Shown piece by piece: positions 43,755-52,870 of a DNA stretch of 64,000 nt. The position numbers and the translations under genes were made by a program. The DNA comes from Deltaproteobacteria bacterium (GTDB lineage: Bacteria; Myxococcota_A; Polyangia; JAAYKL01): assembly GCA_030595125.1 (NCBI GenBank), contig JAUVDV010000011.1:16726-80725 (forward strand), given 5' to 3'. The notes under the pieces are model-generated. The model had not been told where the DNA came from. It was given only the letters and a program-made list of their open reading frames with translations, and searched no databases. Every line of letters starts with the position of its first letter. The first letter of the stretch is position 1.

Positions 43755-46076
43755 TTACTTCGAATTGTCTTTCCGATAGTCGATCACCTCACGGACCTTT
43801 TGAGCCAGCGAGTCTCCGCTGAAGGGCTTTTGCACGAAGTGCGTGTCCTTATCGAGGACGCCGTGGTGTACGATGGCGTTGTCGGTGTATCCGGACATGT
43901 ACAGCACCTTCAACTCCGGCCGCGTGGTCAGCAGCTTCTGCGCCAGCGCCTTGCCGCCCATCCTGGGCATCACTACGTCGGTCAATAACAGGTGGATCGG
44001 GCCCTCGTGCGTATTCGCCACGCCCTGTCCCTCCAGCCCGTCACGCGCCGCAAGCACATTGTAACCCTTCCTCTCGAGCATCCGCACGGCCAGCTTCAAC
44101 ACCGCCGCTTCATCCTCCACCACCAGCACTGTCTCGGTGCCGCGCGAGTCTGTGACCGGGGCCGGGGTGCTGGATGCAGCCTTCTTCGTTGACGTTGACT
44201 TGGGTAAATAGATTTTGAAAGTCGTCCCCTTGCCGGGCTCGCTGTAGACCCAGATGTTGCCCCCGTGTTGCTTGACGATGCCGTAAACAGTGGAGAGCCC
44301 GAGCCCGGTGCCCTTGTCCTTTTCCTTGGTGGTGAAGAACGGGTCGAAAACCTGCGCCGTAGTCTCTTTGTCCATGCCGCTGCCCGTGTCACTCACCGCC
44401 AACATCACGTAAGGACCTGGCATGACGCCGACATGGTTGCGCGCGTATTCCTCGTCCAGCTCGATATTCGCGGTCTCGATGGTGAGCTTGCCCACCCCCG
44501 GCATGGCGTCGCGGGCGTTGACCGCCAGGTTCAGTACGATCTGCTCGATCTGCCCCGGGTCTGCTTCGACCTTCCATATGTTTGGGTCCAGATCGGTTTC
44601 GATGTCGATGTCCTCGCCGATAAGGCGCCGAAGCATTTTGTCCAGGTCATCCAGGATCAGGTTCAGGTCGATCACCTTGGTCTGGAGCATCTGCCGACGG
44701 CTGAACGCGAGGAGCTGACGGGTCAGCGACACGGCTCGATTGCCGGCGTCGTCGATATGGCGCACGTCATCGAGTAGTGGGTCTCCCTCACGCAGTTCAG
44801 AGGTCATGAGCGAGCACGATGACATAATGATTGTCAGCAGGTTGTTGAAATCGTGAGCCACACCCCCCGCCAGCCGACCGACCGACTCCATCTTCTGGGA
44901 CTGGAGCAGCTGATCCTGGAGCTGCTTGCGCTCGGTGACGTCGCGCGTGGTTCCTATAATGCTGCGGGGACGTCCTTGATCGTCGCGAATAAAACCTGCC
45001 GTTACTTCGATGGGTATCGATCTGCCGTCCTTGTGTCTCGCTTCGAGTGAAATATTTGTGCCGCCTTGCGGATCCGCCAGCGATTTTTCTATCACTTCAC
45101 GCGTTTTCTTTGCGGACTCGGGCGGCATCAAGGCCGCGAGCGGTTGACCAATCAGTTCCTCGGCCCGGTATCCCTGCATGTTCTCTACCGAAGGGCTTAT
45201 ATAGGTGAGGTTTCCCTCAAAATCCATTGTCCATATGACATCGGCGATGTTCTCGGCGAGAAATCGATATTTCTCCTCGCTCTCCAGCAACGCTTCTGCG
45301 GCCTGTTTGCGCTCGGTGACGTCGCGGGCGAGGCCGAGTACAATTTTGCGTCCCTGTATCTCTACGGGAACCGTGTGGATCTCTACCGTTACCTTTGTTC
45401 CGTCTTTTCTGTTCAGAACGAACTCGTCCGGCCCGGTGGGCAAACCAAGCCCATTCTTTAGAAGCAACGCAGCCGCTTTGGGGATTTGTCGAACGGAAAG
45501 AATGTCCAATTTCAGGAAGCTGCTACCGACAAGTTCCTTCGTCGAGTACCCGGTAATCCGTTCCGCCGCACGGTTTCCCGCGACAAACGTACCCTTCATG
45601 TCGTTCAGGTAATAGGCATCCGGCGCAAATTGGAAAAGCGTCCGGTACCGCTCCTCGCTCCCACGCAGTTCCTCCTCGGTCCGCTTGCGTTCGGTGATAT
45701 CGGTGACCAGGTGGACCGCTCCATCGAACTTGCCGGTCGCGTCAATGATCGGATCCACAGTGACTTGAAGCCAGCTTTGGCCGACCTGAAGATCCATCGT
45801 TTCGCGCAAAAGGCTGTCTTTTGTTCGAACGCAGGGACATTCGGGGAGAGGTTTCGTTGTTCCATGTACGATTTCCCAGCAGCGCCGGCCGATCAGTTCA
45901 CTGGATGGGCGATGAAACAGTTGCTCCGCCTTCTTGTTGGCGCGCAAGATGTGCTGGTCTTTGTCGAGAACAAATATTGCATCGTTCGAAGCGTCAAAGG
46001 TCTTTTGCCACTCCTTCGACGCTCGACCAAGCTCCTCAATGAGCTCGGACGTGGATCTTTTTTCGTCTTTCATCAA
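43755..46076 (-). CDS. Hybrid sensor histidine kinase: PAS x3, kinase, receiver
   Basis: 773 aa, no membrane segment. PAS domains at about 20-130 (with C-W-E-I...PLPECPC, Cys-bearing), 145-265 and 270-395. HisKA: GRLAGGVAHDFNNLLTII; HATPase: NLAVNARDAMPGVGK and GTGLGLSTVYGI. Receiver at the C-terminus: phospho-Asp in LLLTDVVMPRMGG. Its last ~390 residues are near-identical in order and sequence to the kinase at 52871. Signal unknown. Confidence 0.92.
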   Translation of the reverse strand: MMKDEKRSTSELIEELGRASKEWQKTFDASNDAIFVLDKDQHILRANKKAEQLFHRPSSELIGRRCWEIVHGTTKPLPECPCVRTKDSLLRETMDLQVGQSWLQVTVDPIIDATGKFDGAVHLVTDITERKRTEEELRGSEERYRTLFQFAPDAYYLNDMKGTFVAGNRAAERITGYSTKELVGSSFLKLDILSVRQIPKAAALLLKNGLGLPTGPDEFVLNRKDGTKVTVEIHTVPVEIQGRKIVLGLARDVTERKQAAEALLESEEKYRFLAENIADVIWTMDFEGNLTYISPSVENMQGYRAEELIGQPLAALMPPESAKKTREVIEKSLADPQGGTNISLEARHKDGRSIPIEVTAGFIRDDQGRPRSIIGTTRDVTERKQLQDQLLQSQKMESVGRLAGGVAHDFNNLLTIIMSSCSLMTSELREGDPLLDDVRHIDDAGNRAVSLTRQLLAFSRRQMLQTKVIDLNLILDDLDKMLRRLIGEDIDIETDLDPNIWKVEADPGQIEQIVLNLAVNARDAMPGVGKLTIETANIELDEEYARNHVGVMPGPYVMLAVSDTGSGMDKETTAQVFDPFFTTKEKDKGTGLGLSTVYGIVKQHGGNIWVYSEPGKGTTFKIYLPKSTSTKKAASSTPAPVTDSRGTETVLVVEDEAAVLKLAVRMLERKGYNVLAARDGLEGQGVANTHEGPIHLLLTDVVMPRMGGKALAQKLLTTRPELKVLYMSGYTDNAIVHHGVLDKDTHFVQKPFSGDSLAQKVREVIDYRKDNSK
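43770..44920 (-). repeat. Copy 1 of duplicated kinase-receiver segment
   Basis: Similar at DNA level to 52883-54038, by eye roughly 85-90% identical over about 1.15 kb, from the receiver tail to the HisKA domain. Long blocks match exactly, for example around 43990-44040 against 53110-53160. Similarity ends at the PAS boundary. Confidence 0.8.
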
Positions 46077-46225
46077 TCCCCCAAGTAAAAGACTATTGCT
46101 TTCCCTTTACCACGGAAAGGTCAGTGAGTCTCGTCATGGGGAAACTGCATTCTTCGAAGACACGCCACAAAGATGTGGTACTATCCCCTGAAAGGTTCAA
46201 GTTAATCAGATGAATAGGGAGCTAA

Positions 46226-46399
46226 ATGGGAAATACCGGATTCTACAAGCACGAGAAACGACAAAAAGAGCTGGCCAAGCAAAAGAAGAAGAAGGAAAAG
46301 CTCGCCCGCAAACGGCAACGGGCCGAGGATCGGTCTCCGAACTCCAATGGGGAGGCCGCCGACCCGGTCGACGGCGATCCGGACGTCGAGACGCCGTAG
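46226..46399 (+). CDS. Small highly basic conserved protein
   Basis: 57 aa, starting MGNTGFYKHEKRQKELA, with a lysine/arginine-rich helix and an acidic tail (DPVDGDPDVETP). I recall small proteins with this KHEKR-KKE pattern in many deltaproteobacteria, function unknown, possibly nucleic-acid or ribosome associated. Promoter-like TACTAT at about 46180 and a GGGAGC before the ATG support expression. It is on the strand opposite the kinase upstream. Confidence 0.7.
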   Translation: MGNTGFYKHEKRQKELAKQKKKKEKLARKRQRAEDRSPNSNGEAADPVDGDPDVETP

Positions 46400-46595
46400 G
46401 GTTGGGGGCCAAGTTGTTCTCAACCTGGAAAAGTCGCGTATTCTCAGTGACGCGCGGCGCGAACCGTACTATAATGCATTCAAGTCCCGCCCGGTGGTCC
46501 GTGCGGTCCTTCGAGTCTGCGCGAAACACGTCCGGGCGATCGCGACGACTCTTCATCTGTGCCCAATGCTCGGGCTTGAGGAAAACTGGTAACCC

Positions 46596-46787
46596 TTGAC
46601 CGCTCCACTGAAAAACCACACCGCTACCGAGCAGGATGTGCGCTCCGTTTCCTCGCGCCACAAGCGGCCCCCGCCGCATCCCACCCGCTCGGGTCGCGTC
46701 AGTTGCCTCCGGTGTGGCGACTACTTCACCTCCTGGGACCTGCGGCGCAACCGGTTGTGCCCGGCGTGCGCCAAGAAGCGCTGGTAG
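46596..46787 (+). CDS. Possible small zinc-ribbon protein
   Basis: Up to 63 aa from TTG 46596, with CLRCGDYFTSWDLRRNRLCPACAKKRW, a C-x2-C...C-x2-C ribbon. A later GTG at about 46638 is an alternative. Weak start context; included because the Cys spacing is unlikely by chance. The interval 46400-46595 shows nothing else I can support. Confidence 0.45.
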   Translation: MTAPLKNHTATEQDVRSVSSRHKRPPPHPTRSGRVSCLRCGDYFTSWDLRRNRLCPACAKKRW

Positions 46788-46878
46788 ATTTGGGTTGTCG
46801 GGGGGGAATCTCGGGCTAAATAGATCTACTTGGTTTCTCGTGCCTTTATCCATACCCTCACTCGAAGGAGTCGATTAG

Positions 46879-48237
46879 ATGAAGTCCATTGTCAATATTT
46901 TACTGGCAAGTGCGGTGTTCTTCCCTTTTGAGGCCGTGAGCGGCGAATCCTCCTCCCAGCAGTTGGAACCGAAGAGGGCATCTTTCGATTCCGCTGTCTT
47001 GCAAGTACAAGGAGGGCCGCTCACCCTTGAGGGCGCGCTCGATATCGCGCTGAAAAACAACCCCAGCCTGGCCGCATGGGGGCATCAGATTGCGGCAGAT
47101 GAAGCTCTGCTTGAAGGAGACGAGGCGTATCCCAATCCCGAGCTGGGGGTGGATGTTGAAGATTTCCTCGGCTCCGGCGAGGCGCGGGGAGTGAATGCGC
47201 TCCAGGTCACCGCATCATTGAGTCAGGAGGTGCAGCTCGGAGGTAAGCCGGGCGCCCGCCGGGAGGTGAAGAAAGCCCGCAAGGAGATCTCGACCCTTGA
47301 GTATCAAATTGAAAAACAGCTGCTCATGTCCGATGTGGCGACCGCGTTTTTGGATGTTCTCGCCCACGAGCGCAGGCTCGCCAACGCGCAGGAGGTAGCG
47401 TTCCTGGCAGAGGAGACGGTCAGATCCTTTGAATATCAGGTCGAGGCAGGCCGGGGCACCCCCATAGAGGTCGACAAGGCCGCAATCGTGTTCTCCCTGG
47501 CCTCCCTGGCAAAGGAGCAGGCGCAGCGCGCCCGACACACAGCGAGGCAGAGATTGGCAGCGGTCTGCGGCAAGGAGCAGATTTTTTTTGGAGAACTGGA
47601 GGGCTCCCTGGAGACCATTGCGCCGCTCCGTTCCCTCGATGCACTGCTGGAGCGTATCGAGGATAGTCCGACAGTTATGGCAAGGGTAGCCGAACTCCGA
47701 CATAAAAAAGCGCTCTTCGAACTCGCGCGGGCCAATCGCGTGCCGGACGTCTCTTTGACCCTGGGGTACCGCTGGATCAATGCTGCCAAGGACAGCGCGG
47801 TGGTGGCGGGGGTCGCCATGCCCTTGCCGTTTGTGAACCGCAACCAGGGGCCGATTGGGGCGGCAGCCGAGCTCAGAGATAAATCAGGGAAGGAGTCGGA
47901 GCACAAACGGATCCAGCTGGTGCGCGAATTGATCGAAACACACAACCTGCTCGCCATGGAACAGAAACGGGCGACGGTGCTCAGAAAAGAGATCTACCCC
48001 AAAGCGGAGGCCACCTTCGAAGCGGTCAAGGAGGGACATCGAATCGGAAGGTTCGGCTATCTCGATCTGCTCGATGCGCAAAGGACCCTGTTCGAAGTCA
48101 AGGAGCAGGCTCTGGAGGCCCTGATTGCCTATCAGCGCATCGCGATCCGGATCGCCCGGATCGCAGCGTTGCCCATCTCCCCGGACATGTTCGCAGAAAA
48201 AAATGGAAGAGAATCAAAAGGAGCAGATGCACCATGA
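46879..48237 (+). CDS. Outer-membrane efflux channel, CzcC-like (third RND system)
   Basis: 452 aa. Signal peptide MKSIVNILLASAVFFPFEAVSG; OEP repeats with TASLSQEVQLGGKPGARREVKKA and VAMPLPFVNRNQGPIG. Family turn near the C-terminus: GRFGYLDLLDAQRTLFEVK. RBS CGAAGGAG. Stop overlaps the adaptor ATG (ATGA). Distant from the OMFs at 27414 and 39014, so not a recent copy. Confidence 0.9.
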   Translation: MKSIVNILLASAVFFPFEAVSGESSSQQLEPKRASFDSAVLQVQGGPLTLEGALDIALKNNPSLAAWGHQIAADEALLEGDEAYPNPELGVDVEDFLGSGEARGVNALQVTASLSQEVQLGGKPGARREVKKARKEISTLEYQIEKQLLMSDVATAFLDVLAHERRLANAQEVAFLAEETVRSFEYQVEAGRGTPIEVDKAAIVFSLASLAKEQAQRARHTARQRLAAVCGKEQIFFGELEGSLETIAPLRSLDALLERIEDSPTVMARVAELRHKKALFELARANRVPDVSLTLGYRWINAAKDSAVVAGVAMPLPFVNRNQGPIGAAAELRDKSGKESEHKRIQLVRELIETHNLLAMEQKRATVLRKEIYPKAEATFEAVKEGHRIGRFGYLDLLDAQRTLFEVKEQALEALIAYQRIAIRIARIAALPISPDMFAEKNGRESKGADAP

Positions 48238-49394
48238 CCAATAGAGGCATTCTAATCATCGTCGCATTGATGCCGATCCTGGCTGCGGGATGCAAACCCA
48301 CTTCGGGCGAAGAGGAGGCCCCATCCGCCGCAGTCCCCGAAGATTCGGAGATCTTGACCCTTTCCGAGCAGGCTGCTGCGAACGCGAGCGTGGGGACGAG
48401 CAAGGTTGGAGAGGCGCTGATCGAAAAGGTGCTCGTTCTGCAGGGGGAGGTTCATCCGGTTCCCGAAAAGTTGGCGTCCATCGTCGCCCGCCTCGAGGGA
48501 GTGGTTACCAGGATTGCCATAAAGGAGGGTGACCATGTGAAAAAGGGGGACGCGATAGTCACAATCGAGAGTAAAAAACTTGCAGAGTCAAAACTCGCTT
48601 ACATTGAATCCGAACACAAGCTGGAATTTGCTCGCAAGGCCCTGGACAGAGAGAAGCAGCTGATAGAGAAGAAGATTACTTCAAAGGAAGAGTATCAGAA
48701 AGTTGAACACGATCTGGAGGAGGCCGCTCTTGGCCACTCGGCTGCACTGCAGCGGCTGAAGCTGCTCGGCTTCTCGGAAAAGTGGCTCCACAAGCTCGAG
48801 AAAAACCCAAATCAGAAGATGACCGTCTATACCCTGCGGGCTCCCTTTTCCGGCGAGGTTATCAAGAAGGATGTCACGGTAGGTGAGGCGGTGATGGATG
48901 AAAAGACGCTCTTCAATCTGGCGGATCTCTCGGAGCTTCAGGTGGAGATCAAGGTTCCGATGGCGTCGATCCCCCTGTTCAAGAAGGATGATACCATGAC
49001 GGTTTCCTGTGGGGTGCTCGACCTCAAGACCGAGGGCGTAGTCACATTCATCGCTTCTGCGGCTGACTCTCAGACGCGCACCATTCCGGTCAGGGTTACC
49101 ATTGCCAACCCCGAGGGTAAATGGCGTCCTGGAATGCCCGCCAAGGTAAAGGTCGAAAACGCGTCCTATACCGTGCCGCTCGCAGTGCCCCTCGTTGCGG
49201 TGCAGGAGGTAGAGGGTCGTCCGGCGGTCTTTGTCCAGACCCAAAAAAACAGCTACCGGCTCGTCCACGTCGAATTGGGGGAGAAGGACGATAAACACCA
49301 GGAAATCATCGAGGGTCTCAAAGCAGGTGCGCAGGTGGCGACCGTGAACAGCCTCGTTTTGAAGTCCGAGTATCTGAAGAGACAGGGAGAGTAG
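48234..49394 (+). CDS. RND periplasmic adaptor, CzcB-like lipoprotein
   Basis: 386 aa. Lipobox AAGC at about 19-22, then an adaptor core: ARLEGVVTRIAIKEGDHVKKGDAIVTIESKKLAES is the lipoyl-like half-motif; LRAPFSGEVIKKDVTVGEAV the other. No N- or C-terminal metal domain, unlike the adaptors at 28745 and 37710. Ends 4 bases before the pump start. Confidence 0.9.
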   Translation: MTNRGILIIVALMPILAAGCKPTSGEEEAPSAAVPEDSEILTLSEQAAANASVGTSKVGEALIEKVLVLQGEVHPVPEKLASIVARLEGVVTRIAIKEGDHVKKGDAIVTIESKKLAESKLAYIESEHKLEFARKALDREKQLIEKKITSKEEYQKVEHDLEEAALGHSAALQRLKLLGFSEKWLHKLEKNPNQKMTVYTLRAPFSGEVIKKDVTVGEAVMDEKTLFNLADLSELQVEIKVPMASIPLFKKDDTMTVSCGVLDLKTEGVVTFIASAADSQTRTIPVRVTIANPEGKWRPGMPAKVKVENASYTVPLAVPLVAVQEVEGRPAVFVQTQKNSYRLVHVELGEKDDKHQEIIEGLKAGAQVATVNSLVLKSEYLKRQGE

Positions 49395-49397
49395 GTC

Positions 49398-52300
49398 GTG
49401 ATATCCCAACTGCTTACACGCTCCCTGACCGGGCGACTCATGACGCTCCTTCTGGCCCTGGTCGCCGTGGGATTCGGCATCTGGTCTTATGGGGAGATCC
49501 CCATCGACGCCTTCCCGGACATTTCCACCCCGCAGGTCCAGGTGATTGTAAAAGCTCCGGGCATGAGCCCCATCGAGGTGGAACAGCGGGTAACCTATCC
49601 CATCGAGACAGAGGTACAGGGAATTCCAGATCAGACGGTGCTGCGCTCCATCACCAAGTACGCGCTCTCGGTCATCACTATCGATTTCAAGGACGGCACA
49701 GACATCTACTGGGCCCGACAGCAGATCAGTGAACGGATCGGCCAGATTCTCTCGGGTCTGCCGGACGGAGTGGAGGGGGGACTCGCGCCCATCACCACCC
49801 CCCTTAGCGATGTCTACATGTTCATGCTCCAGAGCGAAAAGCATACACCGCGCGAGTTGCGCAGCATTCTGGACTGGCAGATCAGGCCGAGGCTGCTCCC
49901 GGTAGAGGGGGTAGCGGACGTCAACTCCCTCGGTGGAGAGGTGAGGAGTTTCCAGGTGACGCCGCGCCCCAACGCTCTTCTCGCCTTTGCGCTGAGCGTG
50001 CAGGACGTCAGCGCCGCCATCGCCCGCAACAACAACAACGCGGGTGGCGATCGGTACATCCGCAACGACGAGGTGATCCTGGTCCGCTCGGTGGGTCAGT
50101 TAAAAAGCATCGAGGATCTGGCCAACATTACCGTGGCCACAAGAGACAAGGAGCCCATCTTGCTGAGCTCGGTGGCCAATGTCACCGAAGGAGCGCTGGT
50201 GCGTTTCGGCGGCGTGACCCGCCACGGTCGAGGTGAAGGGGTTCAGGGAGTGGTTCTCAACCGGCGGGGCGCCAACGGTCGCAAGACTGTGGAAGCGGTC
50301 AAGGCCGCCCTCACGGAGATCAAGAAGAGCCTTCCCGGGGGTGTGACCATCGAGCCCTTCTATGATCGCACAGAGCTCATCAACGCGGCGGTCTCCAACG
50401 TGGAGTTTGCGCTTCTGGGCGCGGTGGGATTGGTGTTGCTGGTGCTGTTCCTCTTTTTGGGAAACCTGCGCGCAGCCCTGACCACCGGTCTGATCCTGCC
50501 GCTGACCGTCCTGGTCACCTTTGGGGTGATGAGTCAGATTGGGATCACGGCCAACCTGATGTCGCTCGGCGGGCTTGCAATCGCTATCGGCATCCTGGTG
50601 GACTCGGCCGTTGTTATGGTGGAGAACATCCACAGCGAAACCATGGCGAAGGGGGCAGGTTACAGCCGGCTGAACCTGATCTACAACGCCGCCCGCGAGG
50701 TCGCCTCACCGATAATCATTGGGGTGGTGATCATCGTGATCTCCCTTATTCCCATCGCCACCCTGACCGGCATAGAAGGCAAGCTCTTCGCCCCGCTGGC
50801 GATCACTGTCTCCATCGCCGTGCTCACTTCGTTGGTGCTTTCCCTGACGGTGATTCCCGTTCTGGCCAGCTTGATCATGAAACCGACCGACGCCAAGCAG
50901 AGCCGTTTGATGCGGTGGTTGCTGGGCCTCTACCGACCGACGATCCGCCTTGCCCTGGCTCACAAAAAACTCGCCTTCTCCCTGGTGGCCGCCGGTCTTG
51001 CGGGAGCGGGGATCCTTTTTCTCTTCATCGGCGCGGAGTTCCTTCCATACCTCGATGAGGGCACTCTGGTGATACAGACAGAGAAGCTGCCCACCATCTC
51101 CCTGGAACGATCCATGGCCATCGACACGGATATCCAGAAAGCGTTGATGAAACTGCCGGAGGTAAAGGGGATGGTCTCCCGGGTCGGCTCGGATGAGCTG
51201 CGCCTCGACCCCATGGGGTTCAACGAAACCGACGCTTTCCTCATCACCTCGCCCCGTTCCGAGTGGCCCGTGGACGACGTCTTTGAACTACAGGCCAGGA
51301 TACGCAACATCCTGGACGAGTTCCCCGGGGTGGACTACAGCTTCACCCAACCTATCGATATGCGGGTTTCCGAGATGCTTACCGGCGTGCGCTCTGCCGT
51401 GGCGGTCAAGATCCAGGGCGACGATCTCGAGAAGCTCGACGAGTTCGGTCGCAAGATAGAGGCCGTCATCCGAAAGATCCCCGGCAGCGTAGATATCCTG
51501 CGCACCCAGCTGACCGGGCAAAAGTACCTCAATATCGAGATGCGCAATGATCTGATGGCCCGGGCCGGGGTGAGCACGGACGACATCAACTCCCTGGTGA
51601 GCACCGCTCTGGGCGGCACGGTGGCCTCCGAGATAATCGAGGGCAACCGACGGATTCCGGTGGTGGTGCGGTTTCCAGAGAAGATGCGCAGCTCGGCCGC
51701 CATGATCGGCAACATCCTGGTGGACACTCCGTCCGGTAAAAAGATCCGCCTTTCGGATCTTACCACCATCACGGAGGTGGACGGGCCGGTACAGATCAAA
51801 CGGGAAAACGGCAAGCGCCAGGTAGTCATCCAGGTCAACGTGCAGGGACGTGACGTGGTTGGATTCGTGGCCGACATCGAACGCGCCATCGACGCAAAGG
51901 TCAAGCTGCCCGAAGGTTTCTTCATCACTTACGGCGGCCAGTTTGAGAACCAGCAGCGGGCCTCCAAACACCTGCTGTTCGTCATTCCTCTCACTATTTT
52001 TCTGATTCTGCTGCTGCTCTTCATGACCTTTCACTCCCTGAGGCAATCCCTGGTGATCCTGCTAAACATTCCCCTGGCCATGATCGGCGGAGTGGTCGCG
52101 CTCTTTGCCACCGGGTTCTACATCTCGGTGCCCGCCTCCGTCGGGTTCATTGCGCTGCTCGGCATCGCGGTTGCCAACGGGGTGGTGATGCTCAGCTTCT
52201 TCAACCAGCTTCGGGAACGGGGCATGGATCTGGAGGAAGCCGTGATCAAGGGGGCCGAGCTGCGGCTGCGCCCGATCATGATGACGTCCCTCCTGACCAT

Positions 52301-52529
52301 CCTGGGCCTGGTGCCGCTGCTGATAGCCACCGGCCCGGGCTCGGAGATCCAGAAGCCCCTGGCGGTGGTAGTTGTGGGAGGCGTCTTTACCTCCACCGCT
52401 CTGACCCTGGTGCTGTTGCCTATTCTCTACGCTGCGTCAGAGGCCTGGGCGCAGCGCCGTGTACTAAAAATGCAGCGAAAAAAAAACCGCCTGCTTTCGG
52501 AACCTCCAACCCGGGAAGGTGACCAATGA
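49398..52529 (+). CDS. HME-RND metal efflux transporter, CzcA-like
   Basis: 1043 aa. Starts at GTG 49398 with GGGAGAG upstream. PIDAFPDISTPQVQVIVKAPGMSP and VEQRVTYPIETEVQGIP are typical; helix 4 relay GILVDSAVVMVENIHSETM. SGLPDGVEGGLAPITTPLSDVYMFML is CzcA-like. Downstream DUF3240 gene, a usual neighbour of czcA, supports a divalent-metal role. Confidence 0.92.
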   Translation: MISQLLTRSLTGRLMTLLLALVAVGFGIWSYGEIPIDAFPDISTPQVQVIVKAPGMSPIEVEQRVTYPIETEVQGIPDQTVLRSITKYALSVITIDFKDGTDIYWARQQISERIGQILSGLPDGVEGGLAPITTPLSDVYMFMLQSEKHTPRELRSILDWQIRPRLLPVEGVADVNSLGGEVRSFQVTPRPNALLAFALSVQDVSAAIARNNNNAGGDRYIRNDEVILVRSVGQLKSIEDLANITVATRDKEPILLSSVANVTEGALVRFGGVTRHGRGEGVQGVVLNRRGANGRKTVEAVKAALTEIKKSLPGGVTIEPFYDRTELINAAVSNVEFALLGAVGLVLLVLFLFLGNLRAALTTGLILPLTVLVTFGVMSQIGITANLMSLGGLAIAIGILVDSAVVMVENIHSETMAKGAGYSRLNLIYNAAREVASPIIIGVVIIVISLIPIATLTGIEGKLFAPLAITVSIAVLTSLVLSLTVIPVLASLIMKPTDAKQSRLMRWLLGLYRPTIRLALAHKKLAFSLVAAGLAGAGILFLFIGAEFLPYLDEGTLVIQTEKLPTISLERSMAIDTDIQKALMKLPEVKGMVSRVGSDELRLDPMGFNETDAFLITSPRSEWPVDDVFELQARIRNILDEFPGVDYSFTQPIDMRVSEMLTGVRSAVAVKIQGDDLEKLDEFGRKIEAVIRKIPGSVDILRTQLTGQKYLNIEMRNDLMARAGVSTDDINSLVSTALGGTVASEIIEGNRRIPVVVRFPEKMRSSAAMIGNILVDTPSGKKIRLSDLTTITEVDGPVQIKRENGKRQVVIQVNVQGRDVVGFVADIERAIDAKVKLPEGFFITYGGQFENQQRASKHLLFVIPLTIFLILLLLFMTFHSLRQSLVILLNIPLAMIGGVVALFATGFYISVPASVGFIALLGIAVANGVVMLSFFNQLRERGMDLEEAVIKGAELRLRPIMMTSLLTILGLVPLLIATGPGSEIQKPLAVVVVGGVFTSTALTLVLLPILYAASEAWAQRRVLKMQRKKNRLLSEPPTREGDQ

Positions 52530-52831
52530 AATGCCTCACCCTCATCGTCAATCGATCTACCCAGGGCGATATCATCGAAGCCCTGCGAGCTTCGCCCGAG
52601 GTGAGCACGTACACCATTTCCCACGGCGAGGGGCACTATGGCGACAGTGTTCCTCCTTTCGAATCCGCCCACGACGAAATCAAGGGGTATGTCCCTCGAA
52701 TTCGAATCGACCTGATCCTGGAAGACGAAACTGTGAGCAAGGTGTTGGAGAGGGTCAAACAGTGCAGCGTTTGCACCTCGAAACTCGGCATCTACTGGAC
52801 ATCAACAGTGGATACAATCGGCAATTTGTAA
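52526..52831 (+). CDS. DUF3240 family protein (PII-like fold)
   Basis: 101 aa. MKCLTLIVNRSTQGDIIEALRASPEV and IRIDLILEDETVSKVLERVKQ match DUF3240, a small PII-like protein encoded next to CzcA pumps. SVCTSKLGIYW provides a Cys that may bind metal. Overlaps the pump stop by 4 bases (ATGA), so co-translated. Suggested to modulate the pump, unproven. Confidence 0.85.
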   Translation: MKCLTLIVNRSTQGDIIEALRASPEVSTYTISHGEGHYGDSVPPFESAHDEIKGYVPRIRIDLILEDETVSKVLERVKQCSVCTSKLGIYWTSTVDTIGNL

Positions 52832-52870
52832 GCGAGCTGAACCAGATAAAAAAAGCGGAGTCCTGCTGTC

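Noticed and set aside
46206..46853. Minus-strand open frame of 215 codons
   Set aside because: Low-complexity Arg/Pro-rich product, covers two better plus-strand small genes.
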